Source of the DNA: an uncultured Roseburia sp.
GTDB lineage: Bacteria; Bacillota; Clostridia; Lachnospirales; Lachnospiraceae
Direction of reading: 5' to 3'
Length of the DNA stretch: 64,000 bases
Assembly (NCBI GenBank): GCA_947567625.1
Contig: CANONN010000006.1
Location: 1-64,000 of the forward strand
The notes under the pieces were generated by a model, which saw only the letters and a program-made list of their open reading frames with translations, ran no database searches and had not been told where the DNA came from. This document shows positions 43,950-53,118 of the stretch, in pieces. The first letter of the stretch is position 1. Every line of letters starts with the position of its first letter. The translations under genes and the position numbers were made by a program.

Positions 43950-44795
43950 ATGTCAATCATATTGGATAAGGTAAATTATATATATAGCCCGGGCACCGCG
44001 TATCAGGTGCAGGCGTTAAACGATATTAACCTTGAGATCAGGGACGGGCAGTTTATCGGCGTAATCGGCCATACCGGTTCCGGCAAATCAACACTGATCC
44101 AGCATTTGAATGGGTTAGTCAAAGCTACCTCCGGGAATATCTATTTTAACGGAGAGGATATCTATGCGGAAGATTTTGATCTCAAAGGGCTGCGCACGCG
44201 TGTGGGGCTTGTGTTTCAGTATCCCGAGCACCAGCTGTTTGAGACGACGATATTTGACGATGTGTGCTTTGGACCGAAAAACCAGGGGCTGTCCAAGGAA
44301 AAGGCCGGCCTGCGCGCCTTTGAAGCGCTGCGCAGCGTGGGTCTTTCTGAGGAGGTCTATTATCACTCGCCGTTTGAACTCTCCGGCGGGCAAAAGCGCC
44401 GCGTGGCGATTGCCGGCGTGTTGGCGATGAAGCCCGAAGTGCTGATTTTGGACGAGCCAACGGCCGGCCTTGACCCGGCGGGACGTGATGAGATTTTGCG
44501 GCTTTTGAGGGAGCTTCACAGAGAGCGCGGGATTACGGTGATACTTGTCTCCCACAGTATGGAGGACGTGGCCGACTATGTGGAGCGCATTATTGTGATG
44601 AATCAGGGAAGCGTTATGTTGGACGATATTCCCCGGGAGGTATTTTTGCATTACCGGGAACTGGAGGCGGTGGGTCTGGCCGCGCCGCAGGTCACCTACC
44701 TGATGCATGAGCTGCGGGAGCGGGGATTGGCGGTGGATACACGCGCGACGACGTTGGCCGAGGCAAAAGATACCATATTAAAGGCTTTCGTTTAG
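43950..44795 (+). CDS. ecfA2: Energy-coupling factor transporter ATPase EcfA2
   Basis: Walker A GHTGSGKST, signature LSGGQKRRVAIAG, Walker B VLILDEPTAGLD and switch VSHSME are complete in 281 residues. It pairs with EcfA1 to form the ATP-driven motor. The gap to ecfA1 consists of the duplicated ecfA1 tail. Confidence 0.95.
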   Translation: MSIILDKVNYIYSPGTAYQVQALNDINLEIRDGQFIGVIGHTGSGKSTLIQHLNGLVKATSGNIYFNGEDIYAEDFDLKGLRTRVGLVFQYPEHQLFETTIFDDVCFGPKNQGLSKEKAGLRAFEALRSVGLSEEVYYHSPFELSGGQKRRVAIAGVLAMKPEVLILDEPTAGLDPAGRDEILRLLRELHRERGITVILVSHSMEDVADYVERIIVMNQGSVMLDDIPREVFLHYRELEAVGLAAPQVTYLMHELRERGLAVDTRATTLAEAKDTILKAFV

Positions 44796-44816
44796 GCAGC
44801 CATTTATTGACATTAA

Positions 44817-44896
44817 TAGGAAACTGCGTTGACAAACGCATGAATTCCCAAGTTGCGCAGCAATTTGCAAAGAATCAGGAAGGGATTCTTTTTTAT
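44817..44896 (+). repeat. Triple-hairpin terminator repeat, copy 1 (before ecfT)
   Basis: Three stems follow each other: GCGTT/AACGC, AAGTTGCGCAGCAATT and AGAATC...GATTCTTTTTT, the last with a T run. The same element occurs at 55832 and 60215. The rest of the 215-base gap before ecfT shows another hairpin (TAAAAACCCTCCGGGAGG). Confidence 0.7.
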
Positions 44897-45010
44897 CTTA
44901 TCAGGAAAGACTGTGATACTTTAAGATACTAAAGCGAGCAACGTTCCTATAAGATAAAAACCCTCCGGGAGGCTGCGCACTTTTTCATAGATCAGTGAGA
45001 GAGGTTTTAT

Positions 45011-45826
45011 ATGCTTCGAGATATTACGCTGGGACAGTATTATCCGGCCAATTCGGTGATTCACAGGTTAGACCCCAGAGTCAAGCTTCTGGGCACGCTG
45101 TTGTTTATTGTCAGCCTGTTCAGTTTTAAGGGCGTAACGGCGTTGGCGCTTGCGACTATATTTCTGGTAACCGTCATAAAGGTGTCTAAGGTTCCGTTTA
45201 AATTTATGGTAAAGGGTCTGCGGGCGATTGTGATTTTGATGTTGATCACCGCATTTTTTAATCTGTTTCTGACGCCGGGGGAGGCGCTGGTATCCTTCTG
45301 GAAGTTTAAAATTACCGCCCCGGGCATCAAAAATGCCGTGCTTATGGCGATACGGCTGACCTATCTGATTTTGGGGACTTCGATCATGACCCTGACTACG
45401 ACGCCGAACCAGTTGACGGCCGGGTTGGAAATGGCGCTGCGGCCGCTTAGAAAGGTCGGTGTTCCGGTGCATGCGGTCTCTATGATGATGTCGATTGCGC
45501 TGCGTTTTATCCCGATTTTGATTGAGGAGACGGACAAGATAATGAAAGCCCAGATGGCGCGTGGCGCCGACTTTGAGAGCGGCAATCTGATACGGAAGGT
45601 AAAGAGCATGGTGCCGCTGTTAGTGCCGCTTTTCGTGGCCGCTTTTCGCCGTGCCGATGACCTGGCGATGGCGATGGAAGCTCGCTGTTATCACGGTGGA
45701 GACGGGCGCACGCAGTTAAAGCCTCTGCGCTATCAGGGGCGCGACCGCCTGGCATATCTGATCTTGTTTTCATATCTTGCGGGCGTATTTTTGTGCAGGC
45801 ATTTTCTGCCGTGGCCGCAGGGGTAA
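45011..45826 (+). CDS. ecfT: Energy-coupling factor transmembrane protein EcfT
   Basis: Several membrane helices and the two coupling motifs of EcfT, MARGADFESGN and AMEARCYHG (short ARG-type segments near residues 180 and 225), which contact the ATPases, are visible. It is 271 residues, normal length. A terminator-like repeat separates it from ecfA2, so its level may be set separately. Confidence 0.93.
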   Translation: MLRDITLGQYYPANSVIHRLDPRVKLLGTLLFIVSLFSFKGVTALALATIFLVTVIKVSKVPFKFMVKGLRAIVILMLITAFFNLFLTPGEALVSFWKFKITAPGIKNAVLMAIRLTYLILGTSIMTLTTTPNQLTAGLEMALRPLRKVGVPVHAVSMMMSIALRFIPILIEETDKIMKAQMARGADFESGNLIRKVKSMVPLLVPLFVAAFRRADDLAMAMEARCYHGGDGRTQLKPLRYQGRDRLAYLILFSYLAGVFLCRHFLPWPQG

Positions 45827-46012
45827 GAGGTCGGTCTCTCATGGTAACAGTTCAACCTGCAACTGCGCATTTGCTGCGCAGTTAGCAGCCAGTAATGCCG
45901 AATAGCCAATCTGAGTCCAGGATTGTGCGTTCACAACCGAACTATGCTGCTTGATTTTTTGGGGATTGTCACGAATCAACATGCCGATAAAGCGGAGGGG
46001 ATAAGAGAAGCT

Positions 46013-46513
46013 ATGGAACGCTTGCATATTTGTATACGCGCCTGGCAGGAACAGGACTTAAAGCAAATGTCTGCGATCTGGAATGAAGTCGTGGAAGAGG
46101 GTAGGGCATTTCCGCAGGAGGAACAGTTAGACGATGCCATGGGAGCTAGTTTTTTTGCGTCGCAGAGTTATTGCGGTGTTGCGGAGGATGAAGTTACAGG
46201 TAAACTGGTGGGACTTTATATACTGCATCCCAATCACATGGGCAGATGCGGCCATATCTGCAACGCGAGTTATGCGGTGGCCACCCTGTACAGAGGGCGT
46301 CATATCGGGGAAAAACTGGTGACAGACTGCATGGAACAGGGCCGGCGCCTTGGTTTTCGCATTTTGCAGTTTAACGCCGTGGTGGCGGAAAACATACATG
46401 CAAGGCATTTGTATGAGCGTCTCGGGTTTCATCAGCTTGGCACGATTCCCGGGGGATTTCGGTGTGAGGACGGGACATATGCCGATATTTGTCCGTATTA
46501 CATTGAATTGTGA
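46013..46513 (+). CDS. GNAT-family N-acetyltransferase
   Basis: The GNAT fold is clear: RAWQEQDLKQMSAIWNEVVEE at the start, TLYRGRHIGEKLVTDCMEQ with the acetyl-CoA-binding RxxGxG-type loop (YRGRHIGEKL), and NIHARHLYERLGFHQLGTIP. ATG 46013 was preferred over longer readings because GGAGGGG lies about 12 bases upstream. Substrate unknown. Confidence 0.88.
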   Translation: MERLHICIRAWQEQDLKQMSAIWNEVVEEGRAFPQEEQLDDAMGASFFASQSYCGVAEDEVTGKLVGLYILHPNHMGRCGHICNASYAVATLYRGRHIGEKLVTDCMEQGRRLGFRILQFNAVVAENIHARHLYERLGFHQLGTIPGGFRCEDGTYADICPYYIEL

Positions 46514-46553
46514 GTTGACGTTTCACGGAGAGAGACATGGGAGGGGTGGTTGT

Positions 46554-46967
46554 ATGAGAATGAAAACAAGGGAGATACACACGATACATAAAAAAATAAC
46601 CCTGTTTGCTTCATTATTGTTTCTCTGCTGTTTCAACAGTGCCTGCCTGTTTCGCTCTTACCTGGAAGAGGCGACAGAGTATGTGCAAGAGCATGAGGAC
46701 GAAATTCGCCGGCTCATAGAGGAGCATGAGGAAAATGACCCGGAGGGTGCCAGGTTTAGGAGCCATACGGAGGATTGGGCATATGCAGAATTTGTGCTGG
46801 GCGGCATTAGTATGGGAGACGGAAGTATTTTTGGAATTTATTACACGGAGGAGGATCAGCCATGGCCAGCCAGTCATTGGAGTATATTTTACAGTGAGTG
46901 GGATGAGGTAGGGGAGTACAGCTATAAAGCATATGATCTCAGCCAGTATGGGGAGGACATGACGTAG
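46554..46967 (+). CDS. Small lipoprotein, function unknown
   Basis: The 137-residue product has a hydrophobic signal (FASLLFLCCFNSAC) whose SAC cysteine could be lipidated, then an acidic coiled-coil-like stretch (EEATEYVQEHEDEIRRLIEEHEEN is helical) and a Trp-rich C-terminal half. GGGAGGGG precedes ATG 46554. Confidence 0.65.
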   Translation: MRMKTREIHTIHKKITLFASLLFLCCFNSACLFRSYLEEATEYVQEHEDEIRRLIEEHEENDPEGARFRSHTEDWAYAEFVLGGISMGDGSIFGIYYTEEDQPWPASHWSIFYSEWDEVGEYSYKAYDLSQYGEDMT

Positions 46968-47046
46968 GAGGAAAAGGAGGCATGCACTTATTATACCCAT
47001 ACAATCAAGATCTGTGATAACTTCTGGTATTGGTGTGAGGTATACT

Positions 47047-47145
47047 AGGTTGAAAAATCAGCTTGATCGCAGTAAACTGCTCTGGCATGGAGGATTAGTG
47101 TGAAAAATCAGCTTGATAGCTGATTTTATCACACGCGAAGTATGA
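47047..47145 (+). repeat. Degenerate copy of the branched leader element
   Basis: The 5' arm AGGTTGAAAAATCAGC is joined directly to the 3' end GCAGTAAACTGCTCTGGC with ATGGAGGATTAG, so the central part is deleted. A complete palindrome GTGTGAAAAATCAGC...GCTGATTTTATCACAC follows. It no longer abuts a start codon. Confidence 0.6.
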
Positions 47146-47223
47146 GTGAGAGCAAATTTTCAATGTGAAGTGTAAATTTGCCTTTTACGCTATGCCTGTG
47201 TCTGGAAAGGAATCAGAAAAATC

Positions 47224-48057
47224 ATGAAAACAATCGACAGAGAGCATGTCAGACGGGTATTTCAGGAATATGTCGGACACTATGACTGCACCGATGAGAA
47301 GATTAGATTAAAAATCGGCCATACTTACCGGGTAGCGGAACTATGTGCGCGCATTGCGCGCGCAGAAGCGATGGCACCGGAGGATGTGGATTTGGCATGG
47401 CTGCTTGGGATGCTGCATGACGTGGGGCGGTTTGAACAGCTTAGGCGCTATCACACGTTTATCGACGCCGATTCGATCGACCATGCCGCATTGGGGGCGG
47501 ATATTTTGTTCGGCGGAGAAACGGATAAGATCATCCGCACCTATATAGAGTTTGCAGAGGAAGATACTTTGATCGAGCAGGCAATCCGTGTGCACAGCGC
47601 ATACCGTATTCCTGCAAACGTCAGTGAGAGAGAGGCAAAGTTTTGCCATATTTTGAGGGATGCGGATAAAATTGATATCCTGCGGGTGAATATCGAGACG
47701 CCTTTGGAGGAGATCTATAATACAACCACGGAGGAGCTCAAAAGCAGCGTCATATCCGATGAAGTGATGCAGGCATTTTTTGAGCATCACGCGATTCTGC
47801 GCGCGCTGCGGCATACCACGGTCGATCATCTCGCGGGTCATATATCCCTTGTATATGAACTGGTATATAAAGAGAGCCTGGTGATTGTAAAAGAACAAGG
47901 TTATTTAAGCCAATTGATGCATTTTGCTTCCGAAAATCCGGTGACAAGGGAGCAGTTTGCACGAATGAGGGATGAGATGGAGAACTTCTTGGAGGTATCC
48001 ACGGAGCGCCAGGAAAAGACCGCAGGCGGATTATTGTTTATGCCAAAAAGGCGCTAG
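47224..48057 (+). CDS. HD-domain phosphohydrolase
   Basis: HTYRVAELC and LLGMLHDVGRFEQLRR give the metal-binding histidine and HD pair, with a later HSAYRI and DADKID completing the HD site. The length is 277 residues. HD enzymes hydrolyse nucleotides or cyclic dinucleotides; the substrate is unknown. ATG 47224 follows AAAGGAATC. Confidence 0.88.
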   Translation: MKTIDREHVRRVFQEYVGHYDCTDEKIRLKIGHTYRVAELCARIARAEAMAPEDVDLAWLLGMLHDVGRFEQLRRYHTFIDADSIDHAALGADILFGGETDKIIRTYIEFAEEDTLIEQAIRVHSAYRIPANVSEREAKFCHILRDADKIDILRVNIETPLEEIYNTTTEELKSSVISDEVMQAFFEHHAILRALRHTTVDHLAGHISLVYELVYKESLVIVKEQGYLSQLMHFASENPVTREQFARMRDEMENFLEVSTERQEKTAGGLLFMPKRR

Positions 48058-48088
48058 GCAGAAAAATTAGCCGGAACGCTGATATTGT

Positions 48089-48228
48089 CACATGTGAACT
48101 TGTTCACGTTGGCTATATCGTGCTGGGGCGTTACAAATAGCACGGATGGCGCACGAACTTGTTCGTGATACGCAATAGTTGAGATTTGTGTCGCTCTGTC
48201 GCGCAAACGCCCCGGAATGGAGATTCGT
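48089..48228 (+). promoter_or_regulatory. Branched leader element carrying the RBS, diverged copy D
   Basis: A 29-base 5' module (CACATGTGAACTTGTTCACG then TTGGCTATA) matches copy A (7653-7681) except at two bases. The branched part differs in sequence but keeps pairing: outer stem GGGGCGTT 48125-48132 with AACGCCCC 48206-48213, inner CACGAAC/GTTCGTG 48152-48167. AATGGAGATTCGT and the response-regulator ATG follow. Confidence 0.6.
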
Positions 48229-48924
48229 ATGAAAGAAACGATCGTGGTCGTGGACGATGAAAAAGAAATAGCGGATTTGATGGCGCTCTATCTTGCGAGC
48301 GAGGGCTACGAGGTGCACTGCTTTTACAACGGAGCCGACGCGCTGGCGTTTATCGGTGAAAACAGGGTGGATTTGGCGGTGCTTGACATTATGCTGCCGG
48401 ATATCGACGGGTTTGCCCTGTGTAAGAAGATACGGCAAGACTATCTGTTCCCCATTATTATGCTGACGGCGAAAGTGGAGACGGTGGACAAAGTGACCGG
48501 CTTACATCTGGGCGCGGATGATTATATCACCAAGCCCTTTCTGCCGCTGGAGGTGATAGCCAGAGTAAAGACGCAGCTGCGGCGCTATAAGACCTACAAC
48601 CGTTACACGGCGGACGATGCCAATGAAATCAGCATACGCGGTCTTTCTATTTCCAAAAAAGAACATCGCTGCCTGCTCAATGAGGCGGAAGTAGCGCTGA
48701 CGCCGCTGGAGTTTGATCTGCTGTGGTATCTTTGCAGCCATGCCGGGGAAGTGATTTCTTCGGAGACGCTCTATGAGGAAATCTGGGGCGAGGATTCGCT
48801 GGAGGGCAACAATACGGTGATGGCTCACATTGCCCGTCTGCGGGAAAAGATGAAGGAGCCGGCGAGAAAGCCCAAATATATAAAGACGATCTGGGGAGTG
48901 GGATACACGATTGAGAGCACATAA
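48229..48924 (+). CDS. OmpR/PhoB-type response regulator, VanR-like
   Basis: The receiver domain has the acidic pair VDDEKE, the phospho-acceptor in VLDIMLPD and the lysine TKPF; a winged-helix DNA-binding domain with a conserved WGEDSLEGNNTVMAHI and TIWGVGYTIE ends the protein at 231 residues. The next gene, the histidine kinase, overlaps by 14 bases. VanR-type by similarity; no van resistance genes are near. ATG 48229 was chosen because AATGGAGATT precedes it. Confidence 0.93.
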   Translation: MKETIVVVDDEKEIADLMALYLASEGYEVHCFYNGADALAFIGENRVDLAVLDIMLPDIDGFALCKKIRQDYLFPIIMLTAKVETVDKVTGLHLGADDYITKPFLPLEVIARVKTQLRRYKTYNRYTADDANEISIRGLSISKKEHRCLLNEAEVALTPLEFDLLWYLCSHAGEVISSETLYEEIWGEDSLEGNNTVMAHIARLREKMKEPARKPKYIKTIWGVGYTIEST

Positions 48925-50017
48925 TCAAAACGTTTTTGAAAAAAGTAATCTGGCCAAGCGTCTGCTCGCTCAGTATCTGTTGTCGGCGACTGTATATTTT
49001 TTGTGCTTATTTGTGTGTGCGGCTGTCTCCGATCTCTGGCTGTCAAAGAAAGTCTGGCATGAGACAGATACTTTTTGGCCGTTTTTGCACTGGGTGCAGG
49101 AAAATATTATATGCTTTTTCCTTATCATACTGCTGGCGGGCTGGCTGATGATCACGCTCTTGTTTGTGCTGCGCGCGCTGTTTTATTTGAGGCGAGTGGT
49201 AGCGGCGTCGGAGCAGTTGGCGTCAGGAAAAGAAGATTTCATCCGGCTGCCGGATGCTCTAAAACAGGTGCAGGATGAATTGAATCAGGTGTGGGAGAAG
49301 TCAAAGCGCAACCGTGAACTGGCGAGAGAAGCCGAGAAGAGAAAAAACGACTTGCTGGTGTATCTGGCGCACGATTTGAAGACGCCGCTCACCAGCGTCA
49401 TCGGTTATCTGACCCTGCTGTCGGAAGAGCCGCGGCTGCCCCATGCATCGAGGGAACGGTTTACCGGGATTGCGCTGGAAAAAGCCGAGCGCTTGGAGGG
49501 ATTGATCAACGAATTTTTTGAAATTACCAGGTTTAATCTGTCCGTGATTACATTGGAGCGTGAGACGGTCAATCTATCGCGGATGATGGAACAGCTCGCA
49601 AGCGAATTTTTGCCGCTTATGCGGGAAAAAAAGCTTACCTGGGAAAATCAGATAGAGCCTGATATTCTGGTTTTCTGCGATACGCAGAAGCTGGAGCGGG
49701 TGTTTGACAACCTGATACGCAACGCGATCTTCTACAGCTACCCGCATACGCCGCTGACGATTCATCTGGCGAGAGAGGGAGCCGATGTGAAGATCATGAT
49801 GATCAACAGAGGAAAAACGATATCGCCGGAGAAATTATCGCGCATTTTTGAGCAATTTTTCCGCCTCGATGAATCGAGAGCCACCGCGCGCGGTGGCGCG
49901 GGCCTGGGGCTGGCGATCGCCAAAGAGATCGTGGAGCTGCACGGCGGCACGATTACGGCGCAGAGTGAGAACGAAACCATATATTTTTTTGTCACGCTTC
50001 CTGTTTCCGGAATGTAA
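48911..50017 (+). CDS. Sensor histidine kinase, VanS-like
   Basis: Two membrane helices (about residues 20-40 and 65-90) flank a short outside loop; a HAMP-like linker, an H-box AHDLKTPLTSVIGYL and an ATPase with NLIRNAIFYS and GGAGLGLAIAKEIVELHGG follow. It starts at TTG 48911 inside the response-regulator gene. It would phosphorylate the VanR-like partner in response to an envelope signal that is not known. Confidence 0.93.
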   Translation: MRAHNQNVFEKSNLAKRLLAQYLLSATVYFLCLFVCAAVSDLWLSKKVWHETDTFWPFLHWVQENIICFFLIILLAGWLMITLLFVLRALFYLRRVVAASEQLASGKEDFIRLPDALKQVQDELNQVWEKSKRNRELAREAEKRKNDLLVYLAHDLKTPLTSVIGYLTLLSEEPRLPHASRERFTGIALEKAERLEGLINEFFEITRFNLSVITLERETVNLSRMMEQLASEFLPLMREKKLTWENQIEPDILVFCDTQKLERVFDNLIRNAIFYSYPHTPLTIHLAREGADVKIMMINRGKTISPEKLSRIFEQFFRLDESRATARGGAGLGLAIAKEIVELHGGTITAQSENETIYFFVTLPVSGM

Positions 50018-50210
50018 CTTCATAATATTGTAAGATTTTGATAAGGAAAAACGAAAGAAGGAATCCCCTTGTTTTGCTAAGATGAAAGCAAAACAGGGGG
50101 ATTGTTTTTTGTGCAGGGACATAAAAAATGCAGACATGGCAGAGGGGAGCTGGTTTGAATGGACTGGCAGGTTGTCTGCACAGTTTTTGATTTGAGGAGA
50201 CAGGAGAAGT

Positions 50211-51773
50211 ATGAGACAGGAGATTGATATCATCGCATATGATGACATGATGATGCCGGCGGGAGCGTGGATGAGGCTGCGAAGCGCGAAAGACTGGGAG
50301 CTAAGACCGGGAAAGCGGGAAGAGCATGTGGGGCGGAGAAAGGTAAAGCTGCAAAGCGAGGAAGAGAGCGGGCCGGAACAGAGAGCCTACGAAGAGCATG
50401 TGTGGCAAAGAAAGATAAGGCTGCAAAGTGAGGAAGAGAGCGGGCCAAGCCAGAGAATCTGCGAAGAACATGTGGAGCGGAGAAAGGTAAAGCTGCAAAG
50501 CGAGGAAGAGAGCGGGCCAGAACAGAGAGCCTACGAAGAGCATGTGTGGCAAAGAAAGATAAAGCTGCAAAGCGAGGAAGAGAGCGAGCCAAGCCAGAGA
50601 ATTTGCGAAGAACATGTGGGGCAAAGAAGGATAAGGCTGCAAAGCGAGGAAGAGAACGGGCTAGAACAGAGAGCCTACGAAGAGCATGTGTGGCAAACAA
50701 AGGTAATGCCGCAAAGCGCAAGGAACAGCGTGATGAGACAGCGAAATCTGGAAGAAAGTAGTGCAGGCGGCAAGCGTGCGGGAAAAATTAACACAGGAGA
50801 GAGGGAGCGCATGGAACAATATAGGATACAGGAAAGACCGCAGGCGCCGGTAAGCCGCCGGGCGGGTATGCGGAAAAAAAGGAGGTTGCAGCGCAGAATA
50901 CGCAGGATGAAGCGAATGTTGTGTATGGCAGGCGTGTGTGTGATTCTGCTGATTGTCTTTAGCGGTGTGAAAAATTTGCTTGGCAATCTGAGCCTGCCAG
51001 GGGATGCGGGCTGGTGGCAGACAGACGGGCAGCGGGATAACGCCGACGATGGGGCGGTGGATGCGGCGCTTGTTGTGCCCAAGCTTTATACGGATACGCA
51101 GGTGGCAGAGAAGCTGCTTGATCTGTCGGCGTCATCGCAAGACTACAAGCTCATATACGAGAACATGGAAAGCTATCCAGAGGAAATGCTTGCGGCGCTC
51201 TGCAATAATGAGGAAATGCTCGAGTTTGTGCGGGATTATCCGCAGAGGAGCGAGAACGCGCAGGGCGGATTTACGGCGGAGGAACAAGAGGCGGCGATGC
51301 CGCTGCTGATGCAGTGGGACAAGCGCTGGGGCTATGTGCCCTACGGAAGCAGCTGCGTCGGTATGTCGGGCTGTGCGCCCACCTGCCTCTCGATGGTGGT
51401 GTTGGCGCTGACCGCAAACGATACGGCGACGCCGGACGCGCTCGCTGCCTACGCTTGGCAGGAGGGATATTATACCGAAGGGACAGGTACGTCGTGGAGC
51501 TTTCTCACACAGGGAGCGGCCCACTGGGGGGTCACCGGTCAGGAAATCGGGCTGGACGAGGCCAAAATAGCGGCTGAATTGGAGGCGGGACATCCGATCA
51601 TTTGCAGTATGCGCCCGGGAGATTTTACCACGGCAGGCCACTTTATTGTGCTGACCGGCATAGAAGACGGCAAAATAAGAGTCCACGATCCCAACAGCAG
51701 AGCGCGCAGCGGCAGGCTGTGGGCGTATGAGACATTGAAAGGGCAGATTAAAAATCTGTGGGCTTATCAATAA
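50211..51773 (+). CDS. Membrane-anchored C39-like cysteine peptidase with repetitive N-terminus
   Basis: The cytoplasmic N-terminal part carries about six 24-residue repeats (residues about 37-170, pattern EEHV-x-RRK-KLQSEEESGPEQRAY with alternating forms), then a basic stretch and a single membrane helix (about 235-255). The outside C-terminal domain is a papain-like C39_2 domain: GMSGCAPTCLSM with the catalytic cysteine at residue 388, AGHFIVLTGI with the histidine, and VHDPNS. The repeats are charged and likely helical. It follows the VanR/VanS-like genes. An internal ATG (50811) behind GGAG could give a form without repeats. Confidence 0.85.
   Translation: MRQEIDIIAYDDMMMPAGAWMRLRSAKDWELRPGKREEHVGRRKVKLQSEEESGPEQRAYEEHVWQRKIRLQSEEESGPSQRICEEHVERRKVKLQSEEESGPEQRAYEEHVWQRKIKLQSEEESEPSQRICEEHVGQRRIRLQSEEENGLEQRAYEEHVWQTKVMPQSARNSVMRQRNLEESSAGGKRAGKINTGERERMEQYRIQERPQAPVSRRAGMRKKRRLQRRIRRMKRMLCMAGVCVILLIVFSGVKNLLGNLSLPGDAGWWQTDGQRDNADDGAVDAALVVPKLYTDTQVAEKLLDLSASSQDYKLIYENMESYPEEMLAALCNNEEMLEFVRDYPQRSENAQGGFTAEEQEAAMPLLMQWDKRWGYVPYGSSCVGMSGCAPTCLSMVVLALTANDTATPDALAAYAWQEGYYTEGTGTSWSFLTQGAAHWGVTGQEIGLDEAKIAAELEAGHPIICSMRPGDFTTAGHFIVLTGIEDGKIRVHDPNSRARSGRLWAYETLKGQIKNLWAYQ
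50320..50720 (+). repeat. 72-bp tandem repeats in the C39-like peptidase gene
   Basis: Five to six units of 72 bases (24 codons) alternate between two forms, GGGCCGGAACAGAGAGCCTA and GGGCCAAGCCAGAGAATCTG. The reverse strand is also open through them because of the repeat composition. Confidence 0.9.
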
Positions 51774-51806
51774 CCGTAACAGTGAAGCCGCAGACGAAAT
51801 AGTTAC
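51772..51806. repeat. GTAACTAT-family hairpin repeat, copy 3 (diverged)
   Basis: CCGTAACAGTGAAGCCGCAG and ACGAAATAGTTAC follow the peptidase stop directly. The flanks and position after a gene end match the other two copies. Confidence 0.55.
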
Positions 51807-51909
51807 AAAAAATTTGGGAAAATTGTATATTTTTACTATCATTTTATATATTTTTGTGGTAAAATTGAATATAATCATAATACACCAAAATACGAGGGGG
51901 TAATTTGTT

Positions 51910-53118
51910 ATGGCAAAAGAAATGATTGCTATGCTTCTTGCCGGCGGACAGGGTTCGAGACTGTACGCTTTAACGCAGAAGCTCGCAAAACCTGCAGTTC
52001 CTTTTGGCGGCAAATATCGCATCATCGATTTTCCGCTGTCGAACTGTGTGAATTCAGGCATTGACACCGTAGGTATTCTGACACAATATCAGCCATTGGT
52101 ATTAAACGAATATATCGGAAACGGACAACCGTGGGATTTGGACCGCCTGCATGGCGGCGTACATATTCTGCCGCCCTATCAGCAGGCATCCGGTTCTGAC
52201 TGGTACAAAGGGACGGCCAACGCCATTTACCAGAACATCTCTTTCATCGAGCGCTACAATCCGCAGTACGTCATTATCTTGTCCGGTGACCAGATCTGCA
52301 AGCAGGATTACAGCGATTTCCTAAAGTTCCACAAAGAGAAAAACGCCGAGTTCAGCGTGGCGGTCATGGAAGTTCCATGGGAGGACGCTTCCCGCTTCGG
52401 CCTGATGGTGGCGGACGGAGACGACCGCATCACGGAGTTTCAGGAGAAGCCAAAGGAGCCCAAGTCCAATCTCGCATCCATGGGTATCTATATTTTCAAC
52501 TGGGATGTGCTGCGCAAGTATTTGATTGAGGACGAGGCGGACCCCAATTCCGAGAACGATTTCGGCAACAACATCATCCCCAACCTCTTAAAAGACGGGC
52601 GCAGGATGTACGCATATCATTTCAGCGGTTACTGGAAGGATGTCGGTACGATTCCGTCTCTCTGGGAGGCCAATATGGAGGTGCTCGACCCGGAGAACAG
52701 CGGTATCAACCTGTTTGACGACAATTGGAAAATCTATAGCCGCAACAGCGGTATGACCGGCCACCGCGTCAGCGCCGAGGCCGAGGTGGAAAATTCCGTG
52801 ATCACCGACGGATGCCGCATTGACGGCACGGTTAAGAACTCTGTCCTGTTTGCCGGCGTTAAGGTGGAAGAGGGCGCTAAGGTGCAGGATGCCGTTATCA
52901 TGGGCGGCAGCGTGATACGCGCGGGTGCGGTGGTTTCCCACTGTATCGTGGCGGAGAATGTTGAGATCGGCAGTAACGCCCTAGTGGGCGCGATGCCGCA
53001 GGGCGATGAAAAAGGTGTGGCAACGGTAGGACCTGGCGTAAAGGTAGGCGAGCGCGCTAAGATTGGCCCTAATGCTATGGTTAGTACTGATGTAAAGGAT
53101 GGTGAAGAACAATGGTAA
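51910..53118 (+). CDS. glgC: Glucose-1-phosphate adenylyltransferase, catalytic subunit
   Basis: GlgC makes ADP-glucose for glycogen. The nucleotidyltransferase motif [20 protein letters not shown], the GTANAIYQN segment and [11 protein letters not shown] are complete, and a left-handed beta-helix follows from about residue 290. The 402-residue length is normal. GGGGG-type RBS precedes ATG 51910. A weak promoter (TTGGGA-17-TATCAT at 51814-51842) may serve it. It overlaps glgD by 7 bases. Confidence 0.95.
   Translation: MAKEMIAMLLAGGQGSRLYALTQKLAKPAVPFGGKYRIIDFPLSNCVNSGIDTVGILTQYQPLVLNEYIGNGQPWDLDRLHGGVHILPPYQQASGSDWYKGTANAIYQNISFIERYNPQYVIILSGDQICKQDYSDFLKFHKEKNAEFSVAVMEVPWEDASRFGLMVADGDDRITEFQEKPKEPKSNLASMGIYIFNWDVLRKYLIEDEADPNSENDFGNNIIPNLLKDGRRMYAYHFSGYWKDVGTIPSLWEANMEVLDPENSGINLFDDNWKIYSRNSGMTGHRVSAEAEVENSVITDGCRIDGTVKNSVLFAGVKVEEGAKVQDAVIMGGSVIRAGAVVSHCIVAENVEIGSNALVGAMPQGDEKGVATVGPGVKVGERAKIGPNAMVSTDVKDGEEQW

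Noticed and set aside
48229-50017. Vancomycin-resistance regulatory operon
   Set aside because: The pair is VanR/VanS-like by sequence type, but no vanH/A/X or equivalent ligase genes are nearby; the VanW and VanZ proteins lie far away and are common in clostridia.
50320-50720. CRISPR-like regular repeats
   Set aside because: The 72-base units are contiguous, in frame and protein coding, without unique spacers. No CRISPR array was seen anywhere in the window.
50230-50721. 163-codon reverse-strand open frame (Phe/Ala/Leu repeats)
   Set aside because: It is the complement of the repetitive charged segment of the C39-like gene; openness follows from the repeat, and no RBS is present.
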